Positions 11,123-24,100 of a stretch of 64,000 nucleotides of DNA are shown one piece after another. Numbering within the stretch: the stretch's first letter is position 1; each line of letters opens with the position of its first letter. A program made the position numbers and the translations under genes. The stretch lies in NCBI GenBank assembly GCA_037013685.1, contig CM072886.1:90756422-90820421 (forward strand), given 5' to 3'. The notes under the pieces were generated by a model. It was not told where the DNA came from. It saw nothing but the letters and a program-made list of their open reading frames with translations, and ran no database searches. The DNA is from Acridotheres tristis. Its lineage: Eukaryota; Chordata; Aves; Passeriformes; Sturnidae.

Positions 11123-11156
11123 ATTTTTTTCCTGCGAGAGATAAACAGCATACTTG
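11123..11156 (-). CDS. Candidate short exon with 9-nt internal alternative
   Basis: The donor AAAAAT|GTAAGT is near consensus. Starting at 11156 (a weak acceptor after AACACAG) the frame reads KYAVYLSQEKN, and phase matches both neighbours. A much stronger acceptor (TTTATCTCTCGCAG) lies 25 nt further in and would define a 9-nt microexon (11123-11131, EKN). That form enters in phase 0 and would not match the exon above. Confidence 0.33.
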
Positions 11157-11703
11157 CTGTGTTATCTGGGATGCTAAGCATACATGAAACAAACACAGCA
11201 GATAATGCTATTATTATTCATTCCATTAAAGGAGTTACACATCCAGTAGTGAACATCCACCCAGGTAAATGAAATAGTTAAGGAAGAAGTTCAGGAATTA
11301 ATTCTGCTCTGCTCTCTAGGCAGCTGTCAGACTGCAATGATGAGCAATTTATCTTCCATCTACAACACTATCAGCAGACAAGCAGAGTCGCTGGGGAAGC
11401 CAGCTGCAGTCCACACCCTTCACGGTATAAAATCCATGTCTTTGAAGAAGGAGACACCAGGAGACTGGGCAGCATTTGCCCAGCTGCCCCATGAACTGTG
11501 AAATACTTGCACTTCATGCTTTTCCTTGTCTGGTGCCTGCTGCCTGAGCAGAGAGGAGGTGCCCCCTGAGGGAGCAGTTCCAAAGACCCCCAACCATCCA
11601 CTGGAATGAGCTGTGCAAACCCCCACACCTTTGCATCTCGGTGTTACCATAACCTCAGAAACCCTACATGTGGAAACTGAGAAAGCTGAAATGCCCCACT
11701 TAC

Positions 11704-11920
11704 CTCTGGTCCTGAGGGTGCCACAGAGAGGCAGTCACACGTGTGCAGCCAGAGTATTCATCCCAGAGCATAAAATTCCCTCCCACACAGGAGGAAACAA
11801 CTTCAGACCTGCAGGCAGGCAGCTTGAATCGATGGCTGCCACTCCCAACTATGTGCAGGTACAAGTGTTTCACCTGGAAGAGCAGGTGAGAACTAGATTT
11901 CTCTTCCAGATCCACAGCTA
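11704..11920 (-). CDS. Coding exon, beta-rich segment
   Basis: The donor CCAGAG|GTAAGT is close to perfect, and 71 codons are open upstream to acceptors at 11921-11923 (or 11926-11928). The peptide includes VAVDLEEKSSSHLLFQVKHL, RFKLPACRSEVVSSCVGG and NFMLWDEYSGCTRVTASLWH, alternating hydrophobic residues as in beta strands. Codon use is GC-rich at third positions compared with the AT-rich surroundings. The phase 1 start fits the 12.2 kb exon and the phase 2 end fits the 11.1 kb exon. The strands could belong to a beta-propeller or a UPA-like sandwich; I cannot assign the family. Confidence 0.66.
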
Positions 11921-12152
11921 CTGTACTATAGGAAGTGCTGACATCCCTTTCCTCCCTACCAGGGGTTTTGCAAAACAACTGTAATTTCATAAGGCTGAGT
12001 TTTTACTGGGCGAGTTCGCAGTGATGGCAAGGCACTTTTATTTTACCTGAAATGCAACGAGAAGTCAAAAACCACAGGATGGTTGATGGCACAGATGCTG
12101 AACTAATCTGATGGAGACACCCCACACAACCACAGGACACAGCACTGGTGAC

Positions 12153-12203
12153 CTGGCTGACCAGGCAGGTGGAAGTAACAGTGGTCTGCACATTTTACAG
12201 GTC
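12153..12203 (-). CDS. Candidate coding exon
   Basis: The acceptor is strong (TTCCTCACACACCTACCAG) and the donor CCAG|GTCACC is weak after position +2. Sixteen codons, PVKCADHCYFHLPGQP, enter and leave in phase 1, joining smoothly to the exon at 11920. A less convincing competing exon (about 12054-12105, ending CAG|GTAAAA) overlaps the next intron. Confidence 0.42.
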
Positions 12204-12283
12204 CTGGTAGGTGTGTGAGGAACAGAAGAGCAGGCTGAACCAGGCCAGGCCTTATCGGCTCCCTGCACAGTCCCATGACTTAC

Positions 12284-12320
12284 CTACAACGAGACCAAAA
12301 CCATCAACAGTCTTATCTGT
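12284..12320 (-). CDS. Candidate short coding exon
   Basis: The donor TGTAG|GTAAGT is near-perfect. Twelve codons, TDKTVDGFGLVV, begin after a modest acceptor (ACTGGTTACAG); an in-frame stop just upstream forces this start. Phase 0 in, phase 1 out. The intron to the next exon is only 80 nt. Confidence 0.37.
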
Positions 12321-13017
12321 CTGTAACCAGTATCAAACTGTGGAAACTCACAGCTCTTTGGCACCAATGACTCCAGAGGAGGTCAAACACACCAACAAAA
12401 TAAACCTTGTGACCCGCTTAGTCATCTTTTATGAGTAAATCTATGACATCAAACCAGAGTCCATCCCCACAGATAGCTAAGGGTGCATGAACTCCATCCT
12501 TTGTTCACAAAATCACTATTATCCAATTTACCTTTGGAAGCACTACTGACTACTGCTTAGAAGCACTACTGCTTTTCAGCCATGACTCACTGCCCAAAAC
12601 ATTAAAAAAATTGCTTTGCATCCTTAGGAACAATAAAACACTAACTGGTAGCCACGAGTCATGCATTTGAAGTTTTGTCTAACTTGAGGTATCTGCTAAA
12701 ACGGAAAACTTCAGGAATGGACTTGTTCGAAGTTGTTTGCCTTGGGTTGTGTAAGTATTAACTTCCCAATTTTCATCAGCAACAATTAAATTTGTAAGCA
12801 AAGATATTAAATAATGTGCCTCTAAGAACTATTGAATGTTATCATCAGAATAGTTCATCTCTGCTTTTTGCCACTGTGCATTACAAAACACAAAACTTCT
12901 CTCAATACCTTGAGAACGTTCAGAAAAACAGGGCGGAAATGAAATCTCCTTTCTACAAAGACAAGTATTCCAGGCAGCACTATCTCTCCCTTCTGGATGT
13001 GCTTCCGATGTTCTTAC

Positions 13018-13057
13018 ATCAAAGACACATTTCACCATTTTCACACATTTGTTTTTG
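13018..13057 (-). CDS. Candidate short coding exon
   Basis: The donor TTGAT|GTAAGA is good; the acceptor ATGACAGTTCAG is moderate. Thirteen codons, KNKCVKMVKCVFD, enter in phase 2 and exit in phase 0. The junction to the 12.3 kb exon reads without a break. Confidence 0.37.
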
Positions 13058-13464
13058 CTGAACTGTCATGATTTCTCCCTCAGTTCTACGGGAAACTTTT
13101 AAATAGCAGCTGATATTTGTGATGCCAAACGTGATCAGGGGTATCACCAAAAAACCCACCACCAAACAAACCAAAAAAGTAAAATAATAAAGCAGTTATT
13201 TTCTACTTGACATGCTTTCTGCCTTTGATTAGAGTCTATCCAATATCAGAAGTACCGCTGTAGCTTTTTCTAATAAACATGTTACACTGAAAACTCATTA
13301 AATTCATTAATGATTGTGGGTGTTTTCAGTAACACCACTTAAAAGTAATTCTGTGCTGATTCCTACAGTCATTTCTCTCCCCACAAACCTAACTTGTCAT
13401 AAAGACAGAGCCATTAATAAACAGGTGTTGATTGATAAGAACTAGCTTGTGATTTTACACAGAC

Positions 13465-13563
13465 CTTTTTTCTTTAGAGTCCGAAAGGGCTCTCGTCCAC
13501 TCTGAGAAACTCCTTTTAGCAACCAAAATGTCACAGTGGTGCAGCATGAGACCTTGCTGACTC
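13465..13563 (-). CDS. Candidate coding exon, most upstream of the chain
   Basis: Thirty-two codons are open: SQQGLMLHHCDILVAKRSFS then EWTRALSDSKEK, with retained CpGs in Thr-Arg and Ser codons. The acceptor is TATAAACTCAG; the donor AAAAG|GTCTGT is weak. Phase 2 on both sides; the exit fits the 13.0 kb exon. No phase-matching partner was found upstream. A nearby alternative (about 13645-13732, LFLCSPTLGCLVVLL) has good splice sites but does not match in phase. Confidence 0.42.
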
Positions 13564-16500
13564 CTGAGTTTATAGACACCACTACTAATACTGTACTGAT
13601 TTCCCTTCCTTGCCGAGCTCCAGGGAAGTGGCTTGGTTACCAATCAGGTGGAGGGGCTCATCCACTTCCCTATGGGGCTGAGCAGCAAGTAGGACAACAA
13701 GACAACCAAGAGTAGGACTGCAGAGAAACAGCTGCACCACAGATGGTAAGGTGGAAGGAAGACAGGAAAAAGGGAAGAGCACAAATTAACCCAAGCAACA
13801 TTAAAAAAAGAGCCGCCAACCAAACCAAATGCAAACACTAATTGAAGTTTGCTCTGTAACTCATGGAAAGTGGTTGTGGATTACAAGCCAAAACCATTTT
13901 TCATATAGAGACCTGTTTTATGTGCTCAGACTCTGCTCACAAAGCAGTTCTAGCCGTGTGTAGCCAAGTAGCAGCATTTCCTATTTCTAGATTTACATGT
14001 TCATGCTTTCCAATTCTTATGTTCAGTCAGAGCCCCACTGGCCTTCCTCCAGCAAATCTGTAGCCACCAGGAACCTGGCTTACCAAGGATTTCTTTTTAA
14101 ATTGTGAACACATTTAATTTAAGAAGAAAAACATTTAGTTCCATCAGTGTTGAAAAAACCTGCACATGTGGAAAAGCAACAGCTGAAGGTATGAAGCTGA
14201 ACAAAACCAGCCTGCAATGCTCTTCAAAACAGCTCCCTATCTCATGCTAAACAAGCAGGGCAGACATAACTGACACTGTAAAAACAAATCATTATTTTTG
14301 TGAATGATCCACCTGCAATAGCTTAACCAGATTCAGTAACTGTTCAGCCAGAAATATGGTCAGCTTTTTGCCATTCCTTTCCCGGAGACAATTACTCAGG
14401 AATATGCACACATGCATGCTTGCACACAGAGTTACTCTCAAATGCTGCCCCTCCATAGCAGGTCACAGAGCCTCCTTAACTGCATCCTCCACACAAACCA
14501 CACTTGATTCTCCCTCTCTGGCCCCCATCAATGACTGCACTTAATTAGCTCTGTTTACCAAGATGCAAGCTCAAGCATGTATCAGACCAGGCTGCATGAG
14601 CTTCCTAAACTGCTGGGAGAGGTGGGGAGTCAGTGCACAAAGGTCCCATGTAACAACCTATTCTGTCTCAGAGCACATGGAGAACAAAGCAAGCCACTTC
14701 AAACACATTCCAAAAGCAGATACCCAAAATACACTCTTTTTTTTTTTTTTTTCATTTTGACTGGGATTAAGATGCACTTTTATGTCTTCTGGGCATATTA
14801 ATATGAATACAGTGCTTTGAATTATAGCAAACAGGATCAAAAAGATACACTGTAAGACACCCTTTGTGCTGTCTTGTAAGTATGAAACAGCAAAACCTAA
14901 GAAGCTTCATATTTTCATAACCAGGTAAAAAACAAGCACTGAGCTCATATTGCAGAACAAACATGAGGTTAGCTCTTGTACAAAGCCTCACCTTCCACTG
15001 TTTGTGCTCTGTTGTCATCTTCCTAGTCTTAGAGGAATCTTTTCACTTAATTTCAAAGTAATGAAACCTCTGATGGTGCCTTAGTGCAGCTCTTGCTTTC
15101 CAGAAAATGAGATACACTCAAGAAAGGCAAATGAAGTCTTCCCAGAGGCTTTCATGTGAGCCATGTATGTCTTTTTCCACAGCACACCACCCTTCTCAGG
15201 AGGAAGGGCTGCCCAAGCAGCTGAGTGCTTTTCTCTGTACTACACATGTAGGGCCTGACAAGGAGCTGTGGATGCTCTGTGAAAGCATCCAGAAGCTGAA
15301 CTCTCCTCACGCTCAGCTGCAACCCAGCAGATTTACCTGGAAGCTGATGCCTGCTGTCAGCAGCACCTGCCTGATCTTTTTTTCAAAGAACTTGATACCT
15401 GGCTACACAAGATGGTGGTTTGGATAATGTCATCACAAAAAGTAGGACCTACTGTCAATATGTAAGGCTGTTAGCCAGTTCATTTTGAACAGGGCAGCAT
15501 GGTGCTGAACATCTTAGTCATTCGCACTCTGAAGATGTAGCTTGGGCACATGACCACAAAAAGCAGCACCTACTATGAGTGCTAACAACCCTAACTATTT
15601 TGCAGGGAAAACAGCACTATTTTGCAGGAGATCTTAGCCATCCTTTGTGTGGAATGCTATCCAGGTGCACCAGTGCTCAGGAGGAGGCAAAATCCAGTAG
15701 CATTCACTTAACCTGAGTTCTGCCAGAACAACATAAGCCATTATTCCCTCCCACAGATCACACTTGCAGAGGACTTATGCTGGCAGGTTGGGAAGCCAGA
15801 AGCTGAGGGAGAAAGAGAGGGAAGGCTGAGCAATAGAACTTGTTGGCTGTGGCTTGTAGTCAGAACTGCAAGCTGGACTGTGGCATGGGTGCTGAAGCAC
15901 AGAGCTTCTCCTCTGAAGCACTTCACACTGCACACACAAGTATGCAGGCTTCTGTCTCCACAGAAAAATTCCTACAGCAGGAACATACTGTGAACAGATA
16001 TGGCATTTTATTCTGTAACACATGTACAGAAATCTCTTTAATGAAGGTCTCCATCATCCTAAAAATGAAAGTGGAAATACCAACATCTGAGAGCAAAGTG
16101 AGGTAAGAGAATCCAGTATAAACAACTATAATGAAAAATATATTAATTCTACAGCTAGGCTATAGGTCTTAAAGAAAGAAAGTACAAATCCTATTTTGCT
16201 TTTATACTTATACACTTTTTTACTTATACACTAAAAACACTTGGATAACTACAATTCAGATAAACAAGTTTCCAAAATAAATTAAGGCAAAAAATGCGTG
16301 AAGAAAACGCAAGGCACAGAACATCATGGCCTCTCCTCTATGTCCTCTTTTTGCACCCGTCCCATTTAACATCTTCTCTGTACTAGCAAAGAAACCCACA
16401 AATCCACTGTCCCTCATCTCTGAGAATACTTTGATATAAACAAAAATTTTTGTATAAAGTTCTTTAGTGTACCAGGCATACAGAAGTAAAACATCCAAAA

Positions 16501-17933
16501 TCAATCATAATTTTTTTAATGCATATTTTAAGTTTGACTATATCAGATCACATCACCAACAGCTATGTCTGCAGTGTACACTTCAAATGACAAAGAGAGA
16601 AAAATTGTCTTTGCATTCACAAGTTGCACAGATTTGCCACTTGTGATACTCACTGGGTAAAGGACAAGAGGGTTTCTGGTGCCCAGGAACTGTCCTTTCA
16701 ACTCAACCATGCTTGGTCACAATTCAACCTCTTCAGGTGCCTTGAGTTGGAAAAGCTGGAAAGACCCCAGATACACATCCTCACTTCTAATCACTCTAAA
16801 TTTAACATCTTAGGTTACTATTTCCTCCTTCCCCCTTCCCCACGATAAAGGCAGCACCAAAAAGGAGCACACAAAACCCAACCAATCTGGCCCATGAAAC
16901 ATGAGCTACATTCACAAGACAAAAATAGAAAGCTTTCATCTTTCATTATCAGACACTCTACCACTCAGCACAGGAAGCTAAAGCTTGAGGCAACACTAGG
17001 TTTCAAATACTCCTCAGAACAGGAGGGAGGCTTTCCTTTTCTGCTCTCTGAAAGGCTAAAAGAACTTGGCTTGACAATGACAAAAAACATTAGAGTCCAA
17101 CAGGCCTCTCCAACAGCAATCCAAGCAGGCAGTTGTTTAAGCAATAGCATCGTCCTCACTTCATAAATTCTCCTGTTCAGAAGGACAGTCCTTGCCTCCT
17201 CACTTCTCATTCTAAAGCTCTACGTTCTAAAATCTTGAAATCATTTTAGATCTTTCAAGGTTTAAGATTTTAAATTATTATTTTTTAAAAGTTTATAAGA
17301 TTTAGTCCTAGCCCTCAGAAGAATTCAGGAGAAAAAAAAATAATAGAAAAATGCAATTTCTACGGATTTGACACTTGATGAGCTCCAAAGATTGTACTTG
17401 CTTACGGCCCTCCAGCTTCCATCTGTTAACAGCAGCCTGAATCTAATGTGGTTTGTGTCTGCTCCCTCGGGTTTGGGAAGGCCAGATGGAAGGCAAGGAA
17501 GGACCTGAGCAAAGCAGAAACACTGTACTGCTCCTCTGTCACGGTGTTTCAGGTTCTTCCAGAAGTCCCCTCAGCCTCCATCTTTACAGTCTCAACAACA
17601 GATTATGAAGCCATCTGCTGAGCTTCAGTTTTTTAAAATGTTTTTATTTTAAGAGAACTTGTCACCACGCAAAGTCACAACTCTTCCTGAAATACGCTTT
17701 TTTGTCGTGGCTTGATCTTTTTATCTTATCTATTCTTACCCACTCTGTAATTCCCCAAAGAAACCAGAAACGAACAGGTTTCACTGACCTCACTAGCTGG
17801 GAAAATTGTGTTTATGAATCTGAATGGACTTTAACACACTGTGAACTAGAAACTACACAAGTAATTTACATTTGTCTGAGTGAGTCAGCCTGGCTCAATT
17901 CCTCATTCATATCTAACCAATTCCTAGCCTTAC
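13564..17933. other. Non-coding stretch, intron or intergenic
   Basis: No exon that I trust. Strong minus-strand acceptors near 14608 and 15812 are followed by early stops. A possible 36-nt exon lies near 14980-15020 (donor GTGAGG). A T16 run is at 14737-14752. Diverged short repeats lie at 15434-15628: an 18/20 match between 15434-15453 and 15555-15574, and an exact 13-nt repeat with 22-bp period at 15594-15628. Confidence 0.4.
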
Positions 17934-18123
17934 TACAGACATTCAGAGAACATCTTCTGGGGTTTATCATCTGTTGAGAAATACCACCCTTCAATACCCA
18001 GATGTCTGGCTTTGCCTCTTTTGTCCTGGCAAAATCCTGAGACATAGCAGATAAATTGCTGCCTGTTTTGGCTTTTTTATTGAAAGAGTTCAGCACAGCA
18101 GCAGCACAAGCACAACTTCCCTT
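17934..18123 (-). CDS. Possible isolated coding exon
   Basis: Sixty-three codons are open between a good acceptor (CCTTGTCCTTTTGCCCAG) and a donor GTA|GTAAGG. The frame starts KGSCACAAAVLNSFNKKAKT and contains TKEAKPDIWVLKGG. Phase 0 in, phase 1 out. No neighbour could be joined to it and the peptide is not recognised. It could be a chance frame or a non-coding RNA exon. Confidence 0.27.
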
Positions 18124-21100
18124 CTGGGCAAAAGGACAAGGTGGCTGGCAGTGTTGCCTGGTGGATGGTACATCACTGGATAGTGGAGTGAGCACTGGGA
18201 AGAGGAATTATTGCTGCTCCTGCTTAGCATGAATGAGCACACAGAGCCATGTTGAGGAAGGACAGGAGAAATGTTCCATTAGGGTGAAAAGGGAAACAAA
18301 GACACAGTTTTATATTTCCCATGGCATTGCTATGCTTACTTTTAAACAATGACATGAAAATTTCACTTGGGCATCCCACAATACTTTTGCAGAGCATCCA
18401 ACATCAAGATGCCCTACAGCCCACTTTCAATAGTCTCAAAATGGAATTAACGTTCTTATTTTACAGCCTGTGAAATTCAAGATGCCTGTAAGGCAAAGAA
18501 CATGAAAACAGCAGCAAAACTCAAAGAGCTTAATCCATTCAAAACTAGAAAAAGCTCAGTAATCATCATCAGTGGATTCTTAAAGAACTGACAAACAAAA
18601 TTGAAGGACTGGGTTGAAGGCCTTTAAGAAAACCATTAAGTATAGGGTGGTCTATTATCTGAAAATATTCAATAAACACAGTAACTAGATTTGAAAGACT
18701 ACATCACAGAGGAAATGGCAAGCAAAGCCATGTCATCCAGACAACTACTGCTCACAAAAAACACCTGAGAAACACAGGGTGTTGGAACACATTGTAAAGG
18801 CAGGCATCATTAAAGAAAGTGCAAAGGAAAGCAGAATAAGACACAACATCAGCTTGCCAACACCAGTGACAAAAATCACATCAGACCAATATGACTTTAT
18901 TTCTTAATGTTGTAGCTCATTTCCTAGATGAGGGAAATATTAGCTTCAGGTGAAAGAAATGTTAGCTTTAACACATCTGAACACTCTAAAACATGCACCA
19001 GTGTTGTAGAGGATGCTGGAGGTGGAAATGAGTAATTTTAATGTGAGTAGGAAATTTATTATGAGAGACAAAATGAGGGTTAGATAGAGACCAGAATATC
19101 ACATGAGTCAATATTTCACCTAAGACACCAATACAAAAATCTTCAGCATTAAGTCTAAAGACCACACAAGCAAATGGTTGAGGGGAGAGGCAACTCTTCA
19201 TGTGACAGGACACCAGAAAAAGCTCAGTGCATTTGCATTCCGAGGTGACTGTAAATGTCTCTTGCTAATTCAGTAAATCTTGAAAGAGACAAGAACTACT
19301 TAAATTTTCAATTATTTTAACTGGGACTAGAACCAAGTATGGTTAAATTACTGACAACAAGTGTCAGAAATTCAAACACTCCTTACTACCAGGAAAGAAA
19401 GACACGGGATGGGTATAGTAGAGGCAAGAACCTTACAGAGTTTGGTTAACATATGAGCACTGTATTGTGATGTGCCTGTAACAGCAGGAACTAGAGTCAA
19501 TGAACCACTCCTCTCTTGCAAAGGTTTTTTTTCATTGATCAGTATTTTAACAGATTTTGATAGGTGTCTTTTTCCTCTTCCACAAGAGCTTATTCAAACA
19601 GGTGATCATATAGTAAAACTTGCCAGAAGACTTTAAGCCTGCACTAACTTTTCAGTTAAATATGCCTACAAATGACAGGTGACAATACCAGAAGAGCTTC
19701 ATTTTTGGGGAGGGGAAAGAGAGTTGCTTTGTTGATTTGTTTGTTTTAAATTATGTTATGCTTCCTTGCTCGGATCAACTCTCAAAGGCATCAAGAATCT
19801 CTGCAAGAACAAGTTTTGGGACAGGGTTTTGGACAGGGCAGCAACATCCAGCACACCTTCTCCTCAAAGTGGCAGAGGATAAAGGGGATGTAGCACTAGT
19901 CAGTTAATGCATTATACAGCTGAAATGCAACAACGACCTCACTGAGGAAAAGAGAGGTCTAATAAGAATTAGAAAATGTGAACTTGAATAATAGCACTGT
20001 AAGATCTTGATTTTCATGTAAGACATACCCTACACATCTAAATTCTACTTCAATGCCCAGATTTCTTACTCCCCACAGACTATTACTATTTGTCTGTCTT
20101 TGGTGGGAGTCTTGTGGAATTTTTATTAAATTCTTGTGCAGTCCTACTAGACACCTGGGACTCTGAAGGTCTATAGGTGTAGCTAGACTCAGCTCTGTGC
20201 AGGTAGGTCCAGCAGCAGTTCTCACAGACTATCTCCTGGGTCTACAGAATTCATGTCAGATGCATAAAAAAAGCAAAATTCTAGAACCCAATTCAGTTAT
20301 AGAAGAACGTTCCCACTAATACATCTCATTATGAAGCTGGAGAATGGTAGATACAATGATAGCAAAAAGATTTAACATGAGTCTTGAAAAAATGGCTAGC
20401 AAAAAACACCCACCCACACGAATGCAGAACAGCATGGTATGTAAGGTGGACAGAAATAGCTGCCAAAGATGATGTGAGCAGTAATAGAATATAATCAACA
20501 ACAACAAAAACCCCAGAACAGTTGCTCAACTTACCAAAAAAAAGAATCAAAATATCCTTAAAATGAGTCAGTAAATCCGATCTTATTTGTTCCAGTAAAT
20601 TGCAGTAACAGGAACAATAACATTCTCAAACTGGAAGTTATTGTTAACTTTATATAAACACTAAGCCCAGAAATGAACATTGAAATAACATGCACTTTAA
20701 AGTGAGCAATTTTTATTTATTTATTCATTGCCAGTATTTAAATCAAAAACTCACTACACTTCTAGATTTTCCTGTTGCAGAAAAAAAATGCTGCCAGTAA
20801 GTGTAATATAATGAAATGAATACCTACAAATCCATAATAGTTCACATCCCCTAAAAATAGTTCCTATTCACTAACAAAGGAAGTTGGTAAAGAAGCAGAA
20901 AATCAAGTTCATGTAGTAAGTGCAAGCAGATTTCTATTTCTTATCAGTCCATCTTTTATTAGTTCTGCCAAAGAAAGATTACCCTGGAGTTTCAAACAGC
21001 ACACAACTGCCAGATATAAATGCTTCAGCCTTCACAGAATACTACAAATTTAGCCGTAAAGATATACATACTGCACTTCCATCCAGCCTGCTGCAATAAT

Positions 21101-24100
21101 TGTAATCTAGAGTTTAAACCATTTTTGGCTGCATTTAGGATCCCACAGAGAAATCTGTTCTTTTCAAAGTCTATGACTTGTAGCACACCCCAAAAATCAA
21201 GAAAGCAAAGAAAACTTGCTTGTCATTCCCTGAATTTACTATACATACAACACTATGTCAAGAGGCTTATAGTTTTTGGCATTCCTTTACTTACTCCCAT
21301 ATTCTTCATCTACTGAATGATTAGGGAACAAGCTACAAACAGGTTCTATCCTCTAACAGATCAGAGCCTGATGGAGACGTACAAAACCTCAATTTGTCCA
21401 GGACCTTGCCAGTAAATCCAAACAAGTCCCTATACTTCAAAGAATCCTGCTAATCCTTCCTTAGTTTGTCTATTTTACAGCTTTCGTATGGGACAGTGCC
21501 TTGGGCAATGTGTAGCTGTGCCTAGATGGCATGAACTGCAGTATACATAAAAACATGAACAAGCTGATAAAGCAGCCCAGCTGCAGTACTATGAAGTTAC
21601 TGTTCATAACTTCACCTTCTCCTTTCTGTACTACACAGTTTCTAGTATCCAAGTTATTGAAGTTTAGACTTACCCAAGAATCCTCAGCCATTACATTTAA
21701 CACTGTGGAAAACTGCTTTTGGATTTCTAGACCTCATTATAATTACAAATAGCAGAAGAACAGATCACACTGAAAACTCATGTATTTTCCAGACCAGGAC
21801 AGAACACAGCTTAGTCAAATGTCCTGCTCTTATCTACCCAGGAAACGCTCAGGCACTGTACATGTGCTTTGCCAATTCCACCCAGCAATTCCAGCAGCTG
21901 CCTCAGTTTATGGCTCTGGCTCACCTGCTTTGAGGGACCAGCAGCAGGTCCTACTCGAGATCAAAGGACAATGGAGCACAAACCCATGGTGGTCTCCATT
22001 AAACCGACCCTTCCCATAGACAAGGCTCCTTCAATGTGTCAGCATTAACACATTAGACATCATACACAATGGGAGGAACTGCTTTTTTCAGTATGAGAGA
22101 AAGTTTAACAGGCAGTTTGGATGTGTTTAGTGTATTTGTTTGAAATTTCTTGTCCTTAATTCAACTTCAGATTTTTTAAAGGCAGTCCAAACATATCTGT
22201 CTTTAAATCCTTATTTAGGGAATATACAACTCACAGAAGAACATGAGTATACTGTGCACGTGGAATCTGATTTAAAAGCAGAAACATTTGTTTTATAACC
22301 ATATTACTTAATAGCCCATGGTTTTGGCTGATATATTATTCAGCTGAAATACTGAGACAGTTTGGAGACAAGCTGATTCTGATGAAGGCTCAAAGCACCT
22401 CTCATATTCATAAAGGAGCCATTTCACAAATGGCATCATATTCCTTAACATGTTTATCCTGAAGAGCATTCAAGTCCTAATTAGGAACAGAGCCACACTC
22501 TGCTAAAACTGAGAAAAAGTATATTTAGATATCATCTATCCCCAGTGATCTCACAGGAAGACACATAGCATATGGTACATGAGAAAATCAGAAAAGGGGA
22601 GTGGGCAGAAGAGAGAAAGAGACTCTTAAAAATACTTCAAATGAATACTTCAGTGAAAAAAAAAAAAAGTTTAAAAAATGGGGGAAAACCACAAACAAAC
22701 ATCACCAAAACACTTTGTCAAGAGCTCAGCATTTCATTGAAAGATGTAGAGATGTGTAGGCATTTTAAACCAAAATGACATTGATATTTCTATGTCAATT
22801 GCTTTGCCCTCTATCTTTGTATTCACAAGAGTAGACACGTGTCTTAGTTTTATTTAATACCTTAAACCATTAATTATTTTCTTAAAATGTAACACCATTA
22901 CTGAAATTCAACATGTCAACACACAGACACACCCCAACAGTATTTCAGAATTCTCATTTTGTGAATATTGCCCAAAAGACCGATTGGTTTGTTAGGGACT
23001 TTTTAAAATATTATTTCAGATAAGAAAACACTGATTTCCTGTTGCAATGTTGGAAATTTCAGAAACACAAAATATGAACAAACTGCAGTATTACCACAAG
23101 CCAAGGATTCCTGCTGCAAGCTAGTGACCTTTTAGAGGTAACTGAGAATTTCCATGAGCTCATGTCAGGCAGAATTGTGAAGGGATGTTAACCTACCTGT
23201 CACCATTTTACTGCCAAGTCTCATAATATCCAGTGGTTTTCATAAATCCCACATCCTGATGTTAGTATCAGAATTACATAAGAACCCATTTTAGTCTCCA
23301 AAACCATATGAACACAGACTTCAGTCTTGCAAGAAAAGCTTGGCTATATTACCATAGTCCACTCTAAAAGCTATAAAATCAGAACACAAATAAAACCAAG
23401 ACACTGCTTTAAGAACAAACACAAACTTCTCATCTCCTAACACAGAAAAAGGTCACATGGAAAAACAGAATTTAGGAGGTGCTGCTGCACAGGCTTGAAA
23501 TCTTTGGTGAGAGAAAGAAGGCTCCTAGCACAGTTTCCTGTACTCTGTCCAGGGAGATGCCCAAAAAAGCAGGTGGAATGCCTTGTTTTTGTACCGTGCT
23601 GTCCTGTCACTCGATTGTAACAGCCCTTGGCAGACTGTTCTAGAGCATGGCCTTGTACAGAAACACTCCAGCAATGCTGAGCCACCCAGGCAGCACACAA
23701 AAGCATTCAGTGCAGGTCATGGAAGTTGCCTCCTGGCCTACTACAGACCCCATGTCAGGCCACTAAGTCAGCTTCCCAAGGAGTAAGTTGATCCACATAG
23801 AATACTTACATCCTGTGATTCATGCTGGAAACAACCTAACCAAGTCTTGAGACTGGGTTATCTCATTGCATCACCCCTCAGCCTTGGTGTGTGCAAAGCA
23901 AGGGGAAGGTGGATGAGGAATCCAACAGTGGAGAAAGCAGCAAGGAGGGTCTCTGAATCCCAGCACAGCTGCAGCAAGTATGGCTATGGAGAGCATTCAC
24001 CCCTATTTGGGACACTGGCCAGGATTAACACCTGGTCTGATGCAAATTGCACAGCCCCATCTATGAATGTGGACAGCTCACAAGCTCTCTTGTGTATTCC

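Larger units (their letters stand above)
362..13563 (-). other. Multi-exon protein-coding gene model (unidentified), 3' portion
   Basis: About 16-17 candidate exons lie on the minus strand, from 13563 down to a stop at 362-364, listed separately below. Most consecutive exons agree in phase. Introns are short in the 5' half (about 80-840 nt) and longer in the 3' half (up to about 2.9 kb). The predicted product is beta-rich at the upstream end, helical in the middle, and has a Cys/His cluster near the C-terminus. I do not recognise the family. A death-fold protein of the UNC5/PIDD/DTHD1 kind is a loose impression from one exon only. The model could be two adjacent genes: the 8.8 kb exon has an in-frame stop and only a weak donor, the 6.5 kb exon can also be read to a stop, and the best acceptor of the 5.2 kb exon is out of phase with its neighbour. 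The start codon and promoter are not visible. Confidence 0.5.

Noticed and set aside
12054..12105. Minus-strand exon ending CAG|GTAAAA (ISSASVPSTILWFLTSR)
   Set aside because: Good donor, but it does not fit the phases of both neighbours; the exon at 12153-12203 does.
14521..14640. Exon between a strong acceptor near 14608 and donor GTAAAC
   Set aside because: All three frames contain stops.
15741..15935. Exon after a very strong minus-strand acceptor near 15812
   Set aside because: No matching donor in an open frame before stops.
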